From an uncultured Bacteroidales bacterium (GTDB taxonomy: Bacteria > Bacteroidota > Bacteroidia > Bacteroidales > P3), in NCBI GenBank assembly GCA_905236405.1, contig CAJOQB010000012.1, positions 1 through 6,164 of the forward strand: a DNA stretch of 6,164 nt, in the 5' to 3' direction. The notes under the pieces were generated by a model. It had not been told where the DNA came from. It saw only the letters and a list, made by a program, of their open reading frames with translations, and did no database searches. Positions 1 through 6,164 of the stretch are shown in pieces. Made by a program: the position numbers and the translations under genes. The number at the start of each line of letters is the position of its first letter. Position 1 is the stretch's first letter.

Positions 1-143
1 AGGAGTCGAAGGAACACAATATCCTCGACTGCATCGAGTGCGGATGCTGCTTCTTCAGCTGCCCCGCCAACAAGCCACTGCTTGACGAAATCCGTTTGGG
101 CAAGAACAAGATGCGTGCCATCATGGCTGCCAAGCGTAAATAA
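1..143 (+). CDS. rnfC: RnfC, electron transport complex subunit C (3' end only)
   Basis: This is the C-terminal tail of a gene that begins before the window; the frame reads from base 3 and stops at TAA 141-143, giving 46 visible residues. They contain CIECGCCFFSCP, a CxxCxxCxxxCP ferredoxin-type motif that ligates a [4Fe-4S] cluster, followed by a basic tail ending AAKRK. RnfC is the peripheral subunit carrying the NADH/FMN site and two [4Fe-4S] clusters; the motif seen here would be the second half of the ferredoxin domain. The assignment rests on the motif plus rnfD, rnfG and rnfE immediately downstream in the standard order. Bacteroidales RnfC often ends soon after this domain, so the C-terminus looks complete. 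A different ferredoxin-domain protein is possible from the fragment alone, but the context makes that unlikely. The spacer to rnfD is 47 bp. Confidence 0.88.
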   Translation, partial: ESKEHNILDCIECGCCFFSCPANKPLLDEIRLGKNKMRAIMAAKRK

Positions 144-190
144 ACCTGAGTGCATCACTATTTATTAAATGAATCAATATATAATAATAT

Positions 191-1180
191 ATGAAACTGC
201 TTAATGTATCGGGCTCTCCTCACGTGCACAGTGACGAGTCGACCAAAAAAATCATGTGGCGTGTCAATATTGCTTTGGTGCCTGCTTTCTTGGTCTCCAT
301 CGCCTATTTTGGCATCAACGCGCTGCTTGTAAGCCTTATCTCTGTGGCAGCTTGTGTGCTGTTCCAGTGGCTGATTGAGAAGTTTATCATGAAAGTGCCT
401 ACGACCATCTGCGACGGCTCGGCTGTCGTCACCGGTCTGCTGCTTTCATTCAATGTTCCCGCCACATGCGATATGATGTGGCTTGTTATCCTGGGTGCTT
501 TGGTCGCCATCGGTATCGGCAAGATGAGTTTCGGCGGTCTGGGCAAGAACCGCTTCAACCCCGCTTTGGTGGGTCGTGTGTTCCTGCTTATCTCCTTCCC
601 CGTACAAATGACCACTTGGCCTACTCCGAGCGGCAAGATTTTCGGCAACTTCGCCAGTACCGACGTCGTGACGGGCGCTACCCCGCTGGGTCTCATCAAA
701 GAGGGCGGCGCTGAGGCATTGCCCCAAGTGTGGGATCTGCTGATTGGCCATATGGGCGGTTCGCTCGGCGAGGTGTCGGCTATCGCCATCCTGATTGGCG
801 CTATCTACCTGCTCTGCACTCGCGTCATCAGCTGGCACATTCCTGTCACTTTCATCGGTACCGCTTTCGTTATGGTGCTGATTCTCGCTGCCGCCGACCC
901 CACATGGAACACCACCGGTATGTGCGCCGGCGAGTTCGCATTGAACCAGATATTGATGGGTGGCATCATGTTGGGTGCTTGCTTCATGGCTACCGATATG
1001 GTGACTTCGCCGATGGCCAAGACGGGACAACTGGTGTTCGGTTTCGGCTGCGGCTTGTTGACCATCATCATCCGTCGCTGGGGTGCTTATCCCGAGGGTG
1101 TGTCGTTCGCCATCCTGCTGATGAACGCCGTCACCCCGCTGCTCAACCGTTGGTTCCAACCCAAACGTTTTGCCTGCTAA
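191..1180 (+). CDS. rnfD: RnfD, Na+/H+-translocating ferredoxin:NAD+ oxidoreductase subunit D
   Basis: A 329-residue integral membrane subunit of the Rnf complex, homologous to NqrB, which carries a covalently bound FMN and forms part of the electron and ion path in the inner membrane. The N-terminus MKLLNVSGSPHVHSDES matches the usual RnfD opening (SGSPH), which supports ATG 191 as the start although no Shine-Dalgarno site is visible in the A/T-rich leader. Family motifs include CDGSAVVTGLLLSF from C74, GKNRFNPALVGRVF with FNPALVGR at 122-129, and the C-terminal YPEGVSFAILLMNAVTPL. The flavinylation motif DVVTGAT spans 158-164 and fits the ApbE target pattern Dxx(S/T)GAT, so T164 is the predicted FMN attachment residue. 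Many hydrophobic segments are present, and the length is typical. It lies between rnfC and rnfG (41 bp spacer). Confidence 0.96.
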   Translation: MKLLNVSGSPHVHSDESTKKIMWRVNIALVPAFLVSIAYFGINALLVSLISVAACVLFQWLIEKFIMKVPTTICDGSAVVTGLLLSFNVPATCDMMWLVILGALVAIGIGKMSFGGLGKNRFNPALVGRVFLLISFPVQMTTWPTPSGKIFGNFASTDVVTGATPLGLIKEGGAEALPQVWDLLIGHMGGSLGEVSAIAILIGAIYLLCTRVISWHIPVTFIGTAFVMVLILAAADPTWNTTGMCAGEFALNQILMGGIMLGACFMATDMVTSPMAKTGQLVFGFGCGLLTIIIRRWGAYPEGVSFAILLMNAVTPLLNRWFQPKRFAC

Positions 1181-1221
1181 GGTGTTAACTCGAGTTACTA
1201 ATCCGCAAAAGATATAAGATT

Positions 1222-1788
1222 ATGGCAAAGAAAGCTGAATCTACACTGATAAACATGCTCCTCTCGCTCACCGTCATTGCGGTGGTGGCTGGAGCTATTT
1301 TGGCTTTGGTGAGCGGCGTCACTGCCGAACCTATCGCCAAAGCCGAGCAAGCCAAGACGGAGAACGCCATCAAGGCTGTGCTGCCCGACTTCGACCATCT
1401 GGAGACAAAGGATATCGACGGTATCGCCTGCAACTTGGCCTATACTGCCGACAACAACTTGGTGGGCATCGCTGTTCCCGCCACTTCGAAGAAGGGCTTT
1501 GGCGGCGACTTGGGTATTATGTACGGTTTTGACGCCGAAGGCAACATCACCGGCTATCAAGTGCTCAAGACGGCTGAGACCCCGGGTCTTGGTGCCAAAG
1601 CTGCTGAGTGGTTCCAGAAAGGGGCCAAGGGCGACGTTATCGGCAAGAACCCTGGTACGAACAATATCACCGTCAGCAAGGACGGTGGCGAAGTGGATGC
1701 CATTAGCGGCTCCACTATCACCTCGCGTGCCTTCTGCGACGCTATCGCTATTGCTTATGAACTTTACAAGAAAGGAGTGAACGAATAA
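1222..1788 (+). CDS. rnfG: RnfG, ferredoxin:NAD+ oxidoreductase subunit G (flavoprotein)
   Basis: A 188-residue subunit with one N-terminal transmembrane helix (about residues 10-32) and a periplasmic FMN-binding domain, homologous to NqrC. It carries a covalently bound FMN and passes electrons across the periplasmic side of the complex. The conserved ETPGLG motif is at 119-124. The flavinylation motif is DAISGST at 159-165, followed by ITS; the FMN should be attached to T165 by the ApbE flavin transferase. The common form of this motif is SGAT, so this copy has Ser in place of Ala just before the modified Thr. The start at ATG 1222 gives a short charged stretch (MAKKAEST) before the helix, as expected. 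The length is normal for Bacteroidetes RnfG. The stop codon overlaps the rnfE start by one base (TAATG), which indicates translational coupling. Confidence 0.95.
   Translation: MAKKAESTLINMLLSLTVIAVVAGAILALVSGVTAEPIAKAEQAKTENAIKAVLPDFDHLETKDIDGIACNLAYTADNNLVGIAVPATSKKGFGGDLGIMYGFDAEGNITGYQVLKTAETPGLGAKAAEWFQKGAKGDVIGKNPGTNNITVSKDGGEVDAISGSTITSRAFCDAIAIAYELYKKGVNE
1771..1777 (+). promoter_or_regulatory. Shine-Dalgarno-like site before rnfE
   Basis: AAAGGAG lies within the last codons of rnfG, with 10 bases between it and the rnfE ATG at 1788. It is the only good purine-rich Shine-Dalgarno match before a start in this window. Because it also encodes part of Lys-Lys-Gly-Val in RnfG it may be partly incidental, and Bacteroidetes rely little on such sites. 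With the TAATG stop/start overlap it supports ATG 1788 as the rnfE start. Confidence 0.5.
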
Positions 1789-2387
1789 TGAAAGCTGCTG
1801 ACATCATAAAAAATGGTTTGATTAAAGAGAACCCCACTTGGGTGCTCATTCTGGGTATGTGCCCCACGTTGGCCACCACCACCTCGGCTATCAACGGTCT
1901 CTGCATGGGATTGGCCACCACCTTTGTGCTGATGTGTTCCAACTCGGTCATCTCGCTCCTTAAGTCGGTCATCCCCGACAAGGTGCGTATCCCCGCTTTC
2001 ATCGTCATCATCGCTTCGTTCGTCACCATCGTGCAACTGGTGATGCAAGGCTTCCTTCCCGACCTCTATGCAAGCTTGGGTCTCTTCATCCCCCTGATTG
2101 TGGTGAACTGCATCGTGCTGGGTCGTGCTGAGGCTTTCGCTTCGAAGAACAACCTTTGGTTCTCGTTCCTCGACGGCGTTTTCATGGGTCTCGGTTTCAC
2201 TTGGGCGTTGACCCTTCTCGGTATGGTGCGTGAGCTCTTGGGTACGGGTTCCATTTTCGGCCACAGCCTCATCGGAGGAGCCGACGGAATGCTGCTTTTT
2301 ATCCTTCCTCCGGGCGGTTTTCTCTGTTTAGGTCTATTAATGGCATTAATTAATCACCTCAGAAACAAGGCTAAAGCTTCTCGTTAA
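1788..2387 (+). CDS. rnfE: RnfE, ferredoxin:NAD+ oxidoreductase membrane subunit E
   Basis: A 199-residue polytopic membrane protein of the RnfE/NqrD family, probably with six transmembrane helices. RnfE and its relative RnfA pack as an inverted pair in the membrane, and in solved Rnf/Nqr structures they share a [2Fe-2S] cluster held by two cysteines from each. The two RnfE cysteines are visible: C25 in NPTWVLILGMCPTLA and C108 in VVNCIVLGRAEAFA. The NPTWVLILGMCP opening distinguishes RnfE from RnfA, which has NNFVLxxFLGxCPFLG. Further family motifs are FLDGVFMGLGFTWAL and VRELLGTGSIFG. The length is at the short end of normal (about 195-230), with a basic tail (RNKAKASR). Translation is probably coupled to rnfG through TAATG. 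In most genomes rnfA follows immediately; here the next gene is an unrelated exported protein. Confidence 0.95.
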   Translation: MKAADIIKNGLIKENPTWVLILGMCPTLATTTSAINGLCMGLATTFVLMCSNSVISLLKSVIPDKVRIPAFIVIIASFVTIVQLVMQGFLPDLYASLGLFIPLIVVNCIVLGRAEAFASKNNLWFSFLDGVFMGLGFTWALTLLGMVRELLGTGSIFGHSLIGGADGMLLFILPPGGFLCLGLLMALINHLRNKAKASR

Positions 2388-2401
2388 CATTATTTAACAG
2401 T

Positions 2402-2424
2402 ACCCCGTGTTTCTTTTTGGGGGT
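2402..2424 (+). terminator. possible weak terminator hairpin after rnfE
   Basis: ACCCC (2402-2406) can pair with GGGGT (2420-2424) around a 13-base T-rich loop, 14 bases after the rnfE stop. The stem is short, the loop is long and no T-run follows, so it is a poor match to an intrinsic terminator. It is listed because it lies where the rnf transcript would be expected to end, just before a candidate promoter. Confidence 0.25.
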
Positions 2425-2448
2425 CTCATACGTCTACATCGTCGAGTT

Positions 2449-2480
2449 TTGAATTTTTAATCACAAATTGTATAACTTTA
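2449..2480 (+). promoter_or_regulatory. candidate Bacteroidetes-type promoter for the exported-protein gene pair
   Basis: TTG (2449-2451) is followed after 21 bases by TAACTTTA (2473-2480). The published Bacteroides consensus is a -33 TTG and a -7 TAnnTTTG about 19-21 bases apart; the second element matches at all but its last base. Transcription would start near 2487, leaving a leader of only about 7 bases before ATG 2494, which is unusually short. The A/T-rich context makes chance matches likely. It would give the two downstream genes their own transcript, separate from rnf. Confidence 0.35.
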
Positions 2481-2493
2481 AAAAAGATATACC

Positions 2494-2982
2494 ATGAAAA
2501 GAACGGCTCTTTTAATTTTAATGGTTTGTATGGCTGGCATGGCCAGCGTGGTTCGAGCACAGAGTGACGAACCTGACTGTGCAGCACTCGTGCTGCCTCG
2601 TTACAACAATGATTCGACGGTCCTCGATGTGTTGGCTCCCGAGAAGATGGAGTGGCTGTGCACCTATGCTCACAACGCCCTCTACCTGACCAATACGGCA
2701 CCAAGCAACGCCAATATGCACAACATTAGCGAGCTCCGTTGCTTCTACACCAACCAGACGTTGCCGGCCAACTATGTTGTCGACCTCAACACATTCAGTG
2801 TCTATGGTTACAACTTCTCGGACTTCTTCTACCAACACAACGGTCAAGAGGTCTATTTCCGCGTCGGCAACCAGGGCAACCAATACTTGGTGGCTCGCGC
2901 CCCTGTAGATGCCCAAATAATGACAACGCAAGCCCTCGAAGCTGGCAACGGCATCGGTGGCGGTAGCTCTTCGGATAGATAA
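2494..2982 (+). CDS. exported protein of unknown function, 162 residues
   Basis: I do not recognise this family. The N-terminus MKRTALLILMVCMAGMASVVRAQ is a clear Sec signal peptide with likely signal peptidase I cleavage after A22 (VRA-Q), which also supports ATG 2494 as the start. No lipobox is placed where it would make a lipoprotein, since C12 lies inside the hydrophobic core. The mature part is about 140 residues with three cysteines (C29, C56, C83), an aromatic and Asn-rich centre (VYGYNFSDFFYQHNGQEVYF, 103-122) and a flexible Gly/Ser tail (GNGIGGGSSSDR, 151-162). It has no transmembrane helix after the signal and no T9SS C-terminal domain, so a periplasmic location is the simplest reading. 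It contains one DST (40-42), fitting the Bacteroidetes O-glycosylation motif. It sits 41 bp upstream of the large T9SS substrate on the same strand, which suggests one transcript and perhaps a helper or partner role; that role is inference. Confidence 0.85.
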   Translation: MKRTALLILMVCMAGMASVVRAQSDEPDCAALVLPRYNNDSTVLDVLAPEKMEWLCTYAHNALYLTNTAPSNANMHNISELRCFYTNQTLPANYVVDLNTFSVYGYNFSDFFYQHNGQEVYFRVGNQGNQYLVARAPVDAQIMTTQALEAGNGIGGGSSSDR

Positions 2983-3023
2983 TTAATAATATGGTTTGTC
3001 TAATAATAAAAAAGTATACGGTC

Positions 3024-6000
3024 ATGAAAAAGATCCTCGTTATTCTTGCGATTCTTGCCTTCGGAAGCAATGTCTTCGCTCAGGGTGGTATTGCTCAGGT
3101 CTATCTGACTTCGGCAAACAGCGGTACGACATATACCGTTCCTGACGATGGTATCTATCTGAACAGTGACAATACAGGTGTCAACGGTCACTACGTTGCC
3201 AATACCGACTACTATATGACGGTGGAAGGCAACTGTACGGGTTTGAACCATATGGCACTGATTTTCGAACGTTTCAACATCGACCCGCAGGACACGCTGT
3301 TTATCTACGACGGTCCCAGCACTTCGTCGGTGTTGATTATTAAATCGAACAACAACCTGAATCCTTTGGCAAGCCAGTCGGTGTACGCTTCGTCGCTGAA
3401 CACCACCAACACGCTGACCATTCGGTTGAAAACCAAGACCAGCAACGGTACCGGTTTCACCTGCTTGGTGGGTTGTCGTTTCCCCTGCGAGACAGTGACT
3501 CCTGTCATCGACAGCTTCTATTACAAGACTCGCAACGGTCAGATTATCGACACCTGCTACATCCGTAATTTCACTACCATACAGCAAGTGGCAGATCATG
3601 TTGACTCCACTTGGTCTGTGGTGGGACAGGATTCCACTGGTGCGGATATTTATACGTGGGTTTATGACACCGCTTGGTCAGAGCAAGAAAACATCTTCCG
3701 CGGTGTGACGCTCTGTGTGGGCGAGGGTGTGATCTTTAACGGTCACGGTGAATACACACACAACTATGGTGCATACAACCCCAGCGATATGACTTCCATC
3801 TTCACTTGGTCGTTGGGTAACGGCGAAGTGATGGACGAGGTCGGCCTCAAACAAGTAGTGGGTTACTATCGTGACCTCGACTGCTATGACGTCGTGCTAA
3901 GTATAGAGGACGAACGAGGTTGTAAGTCGTCGCTCCTCGAGACGGTGCGTGTGCGTCTGGCTCAGAACCCCATCAAGACCCTCTTCGACCTGCAACCAAT
4001 GTGCAACGATAGGACATTGCCTGTCAATGTGGGTTACGAACAAGGAACAGGTACCATTACATTGAAGAAGATTGAATTCGAGAAGACCAAGACGCAGGTC
4101 AACAATGTGCGTACCTTCGTCCCCGACGGAAAATGTCCTCCTGACCAAAGCGACTGCTTTACTGCAAAGGTCAACTTCGACGACTTCCCCGCTGGTCGTT
4201 CTGTGACCGACAAAGGCGACATCTGCTCTATCTGTGTCAACGCCGAACACTCCTTCATGGGTGACTGTACCTATGCCATTATTTGCCCCAATACCGCCAA
4301 AGCATATCTGAAACGTAAACAGCAGGTGCAGGGCGAAGAACCCTATACCGGTGGTGGCGGCGGAAAGTTCCTGGGTATTCCCTATGGCGGCAGCAACGAC
4401 GGTGCATGGGATGACTCGGGCAACAAATGTGACTCGTTGGCCAATATGTATGGCTTCGGTTGGAACTACTGCTGGACTCGTAACCCTGAATACCAAATTG
4501 TGACGGATGCTACTGGTCAAATGTGTGGTATCGCTGTGGACGGTCATACCGTTAATGCATCGCACACCTTCGGTGTCATTCCCGCTCCTTTCTATCGTGC
4601 AGGTGAGACTTGCGGTACGGTGACCACCACTCAAACACAAGACTCCAGCGACCACGACAATAAATCGGGTTACTACCTTCCTGCTTCTGACTTCAACGAC
4701 CTTGTGGGTTGCCCTCTGAATGGTGAGTGGGGTATGGAGTTCTGCGACACATGGGGTATCGACAACGGCTGGATTTTCTCCTTCTCGCTCGACATCTGTG
4801 GTATCTCCTCAGGTGCCGGCTGTGAATACCAAGTAGGTCTCGATTCCGTTGTATGGCGTCCCGACACCTCCTATGGCGATTTCCTGCTGGGTCATTACCG
4901 TGGTGCCACCATTACAAAGCAAGACAGTGTGACGGCAATTATCGCCACACCCGATACAGCTGGTATCTTCCGTATCAATGTGACCCTTTATGATGAATTT
5001 GGTTGCGTTTGGGACACGATGACCCGCATCCACACCTACTGGCGTCCGATGCCCAATCTGGGTAACGATACTATCCTCTGCGACTTCGCTACAATGATTC
5101 TTGATGCAAGTGATAGACACACTGCAATCACCAACCAGACTTTCACTTGGGCACCCTTCGGCGATACCACCGCTGTGATTGAGACAAGAAACAATCAAGG
5201 AACAGATGTAATATATGAAGTCAATGTGGAGAACCATCAAGACGATGTGACTTGTGTGGCACGTGATGATATTCGCGTCAAGGTGAAGCCGCAGCCTCGT
5301 CCCAACTTTGACCCGGGTGTCTACCCGCTTGAGGGATGTGAACCCTTTGTTATCAATATCTCCAACAACACCCCCAATGCCGACAAACATATCTGGGTAT
5401 GGGGTGACGGCGATACCTCCTTCACTGCTGAACCGTCCCACGCTTATGCTGCCGGTCACTACGACTTCAAGTACTTTGCCGAAAACTCGGATGGTGGATG
5501 CAAGGACTCTCTGGTATACACCAACCTGGTAACGGTCTTCTCCAGCCCTGTGGCCAAGTTCTCTTGGGAGCCGGTCAACCCCACGGTGATGCATCCTGAG
5601 GTGCAGTTCATCAACAAGACCGAGCCACAAGCCGATACCAACAAGTACTATTGGGAGATTCAGTACGACCGCGACAATGCTGTTTCCTATCATACGATGA
5701 CCGATGTCAACCCCGTCTTCCAATGGGCTACCGACGGTGAGGATATCTCGGGCACCTATGTGGCTCGCCTCATCGCCAAGACCAACAACCTCGGTCCTTC
5801 GGGCAACATCGTCGAATGCCGCGACACCATCGAGAACACCATTCTTCTCGTCAACGACTTCCTCCAGTTCCCCAATGTGATTACAGCTAATGGCGACGGT
5901 ATCAACGATGTCTTTGAAATCAAGAACCTCGTCAATGGTTTGGGCTATCCCAACAACAGTTTGGCTATCTACAACCGTTGGGGCAAACGAGTGTACTTCA

Positions 6001-6143
6001 AGGAGAACATCAGCAGTGAAGACGATTGGTGGGATCCCGCCAAAGACAACATTCCTGCAGGCACCTACTTCTGGCGCTTCTCTGGCAAGGGCTATTTAGG
6101 CAACATCCAGCGTACTGGTTCTGTCGAGGTGCTTACCGAATAG
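3024..6143 (+). CDS. large modular surface/secreted protein with CUB-like, PKD/Ig-like and P-domain-like regions and T9SS type B sorting domain
   Basis: A 1039-residue exported protein. ATG 3024 is preferred because it starts a clean signal peptide (MKKILVILAILAFGSNVFA, cleavage before Q20); an in-frame ATG at 2991 would add 11 residues ahead of it. Approximate modules: CUB-like 21-155 with DTLFIYDGPS at 90; beta-rich linker 156-226; PKD-like 227-313; cysteine-rich region 314-592 whose end (GCPLNGEWGMEFCDTWGIDN from 562) resembles a P-domain; PKD/Ig-like 595-756 with LGNDTILC at 679; PKD 759-840 with WVWGDGD at 791; PKD-like 842-945; sorting domain 946-1039. That last domain has TANGDGINDVF (954), LAIYNRWGKRVY (980), WWD (1002) and AGTYFWRF (from 1012), hallmarks of the gliding-motility-associated C-terminal family (type B). 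The protein should cross the inner membrane by Sec and the outer membrane by the T9SS. About 29 cysteines suggest disulfide bonding. No catalytic domain is recognised; adhesion or matrix roles are plausible but unproven. Confidence 0.93.
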   Translation: MKKILVILAILAFGSNVFAQGGIAQVYLTSANSGTTYTVPDDGIYLNSDNTGVNGHYVANTDYYMTVEGNCTGLNHMALIFERFNIDPQDTLFIYDGPSTSSVLIIKSNNNLNPLASQSVYASSLNTTNTLTIRLKTKTSNGTGFTCLVGCRFPCETVTPVIDSFYYKTRNGQIIDTCYIRNFTTIQQVADHVDSTWSVVGQDSTGADIYTWVYDTAWSEQENIFRGVTLCVGEGVIFNGHGEYTHNYGAYNPSDMTSIFTWSLGNGEVMDEVGLKQVVGYYRDLDCYDVVLSIEDERGCKSSLLETVRVRLAQNPIKTLFDLQPMCNDRTLPVNVGYEQGTGTITLKKIEFEKTKTQVNNVRTFVPDGKCPPDQSDCFTAKVNFDDFPAGRSVTDKGDICSICVNAEHSFMGDCTYAIICPNTAKAYLKRKQQVQGEEPYTGGGGGKFLGIPYGGSNDGAWDDSGNKCDSLANMYGFGWNYCWTRNPEYQIVTDATGQMCGIAVDGHTVNASHTFGVIPAPFYRAGETCGTVTTTQTQDSSDHDNKSGYYLPASDFNDLVGCPLNGEWGMEFCDTWGIDNGWIFSFSLDICGISSGAGCEYQVGLDSVVWRPDTSYGDFLLGHYRGATITKQDSVTAIIATPDTAGIFRINVTLYDEFGCVWDTMTRIHTYWRPMPNLGNDTILCDFATMILDASDRHTAITNQTFTWAPFGDTTAVIETRNNQGTDVIYEVNVENHQDDVTCVARDDIRVKVKPQPRPNFDPGVYPLEGCEPFVINISNNTPNADKHIWVWGDGDTSFTAEPSHAYAAGHYDFKYFAENSDGGCKDSLVYTNLVTVFSSPVAKFSWEPVNPTVMHPEVQFINKTEPQADTNKYYWEIQYDRDNAVSYHTMTDVNPVFQWATDGEDISGTYVARLIAKTNNLGPSGNIVECRDTIENTILLVNDFLQFPNVITANGDGINDVFEIKNLVNGLGYPNNSLAIYNRWGKRVYFKENISSEDDWWDPAKDNIPAGTYFWRFSGKGYLGNIQRTGSVEVLTE

Positions 6144-6164
6144 AGAATTACAAGTAAATGCTCA

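Noticed and set aside
446..1159. Open frame of 237 codons on the - strand across rnfD
   Set aside because: Its translation is very rich in His, Gln, Asp and Ser with no recognisable fold, and it is entirely inside the confidently identified rnfD.
1186..1197. Perfect 12-base palindrome TAACTCGAGTTA between rnfD and rnfG
   Set aside because: About one or two such palindromes are expected by chance in a window this size; it has no loop or T-run to act as a terminator, and no repeat of it was noticed elsewhere.
2388..2493. The frame stays open after the rnfE stop, possibly a broken rnfA or an rnfE extension
   Set aside because: The translated stretch has no RnfA or RnfE similarity and no membrane helix; an A/T-rich gap of 106 bp can stay open by chance.
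2990..2998. TATGGTTTG as a second -7 promoter element between the two exported-protein genes
   Set aside because: The spacing inside the element is three bases rather than two, and no TTG sits at the expected distance upstream. Co-transcription across the 41 bp gap is simpler.
2991..3023. Upstream in-frame ATG at 2991 as the start of the large protein
   Set aside because: It would place 11 extra residues (MVCLIIKKYTV) before an otherwise ideal signal peptide beginning MKKIL at 3024.
3897..5723. Long open frames on the - strand (252 codons at 3897-4655 and 304 codons at 4809-5723)
   Set aside because: They lie fully antisense to the well-supported T9SS substrate gene, and their translations show no domain, signal or plausible composition. 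They are a by-product of codon bias in the sense gene.
6144..6164. Possible start of a further gene or terminator after the large gene
   Set aside because: Only 21 bases remain, with no stem-loop; the lone ATG-like triplet near the end cannot be judged.

Overview
The window looks like chromosomal DNA from a member of the Bacteroidetes, most likely Bacteroidales. The Rnf gene order (C-D-G-E) and the Rnf protein sequences fit that group. The last gene ends in a type IX secretion system (T9SS) type B sorting domain, which is essentially confined to this phylum. The leaders before the genes are A/T-rich with few Shine-Dalgarno sites, and one candidate promoter resembles the Bacteroides TTG / TAnnTTTG pattern. 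The species cannot be named from the sequence.

Positions 1-2387 hold the 3' part of an rnf operon on the + strand: the end of rnfC, then rnfD, rnfG and rnfE. Their products belong to the membrane-bound Rnf complex, which moves electrons between ferredoxin and NAD+ and couples this to Na+ or H+ transport. The key cofactor sites are visible: a four-cysteine cluster motif in RnfC, flavinylation threonines in RnfD (T164) and RnfG (T165), and the two cysteines of RnfE (C25, C108). In the usual order rnfA follows rnfE directly. Here it does not, and no trace of it is visible. This is the most notable point about the operon.

Positions 2388-2493 are a short intergenic region with a weak possible terminator hairpin and a plausible Bacteroidetes-type promoter. 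The gene content changes here from core energy metabolism to exported proteins.

Positions 2494-6143 hold two + strand genes 41 bp apart, probably co-transcribed. The first encodes a 162-residue exported protein of unknown function. The second encodes a 1039-residue modular surface or secreted protein: signal peptide, CUB-like domain, PKD/Ig-like modules, a cysteine-rich region resembling a P-domain (proprotein-convertase type) with an insertion, and a C-terminal T9SS type B sorting domain. The likely path is Sec export, then T9SS passage across the outer membrane to the surface or medium. Nothing links the pair functionally to Rnf beyond adjacency. The last 21 bases hold no recognisable feature. 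I saw no tRNA, rRNA, CRISPR array or insertion sequence.
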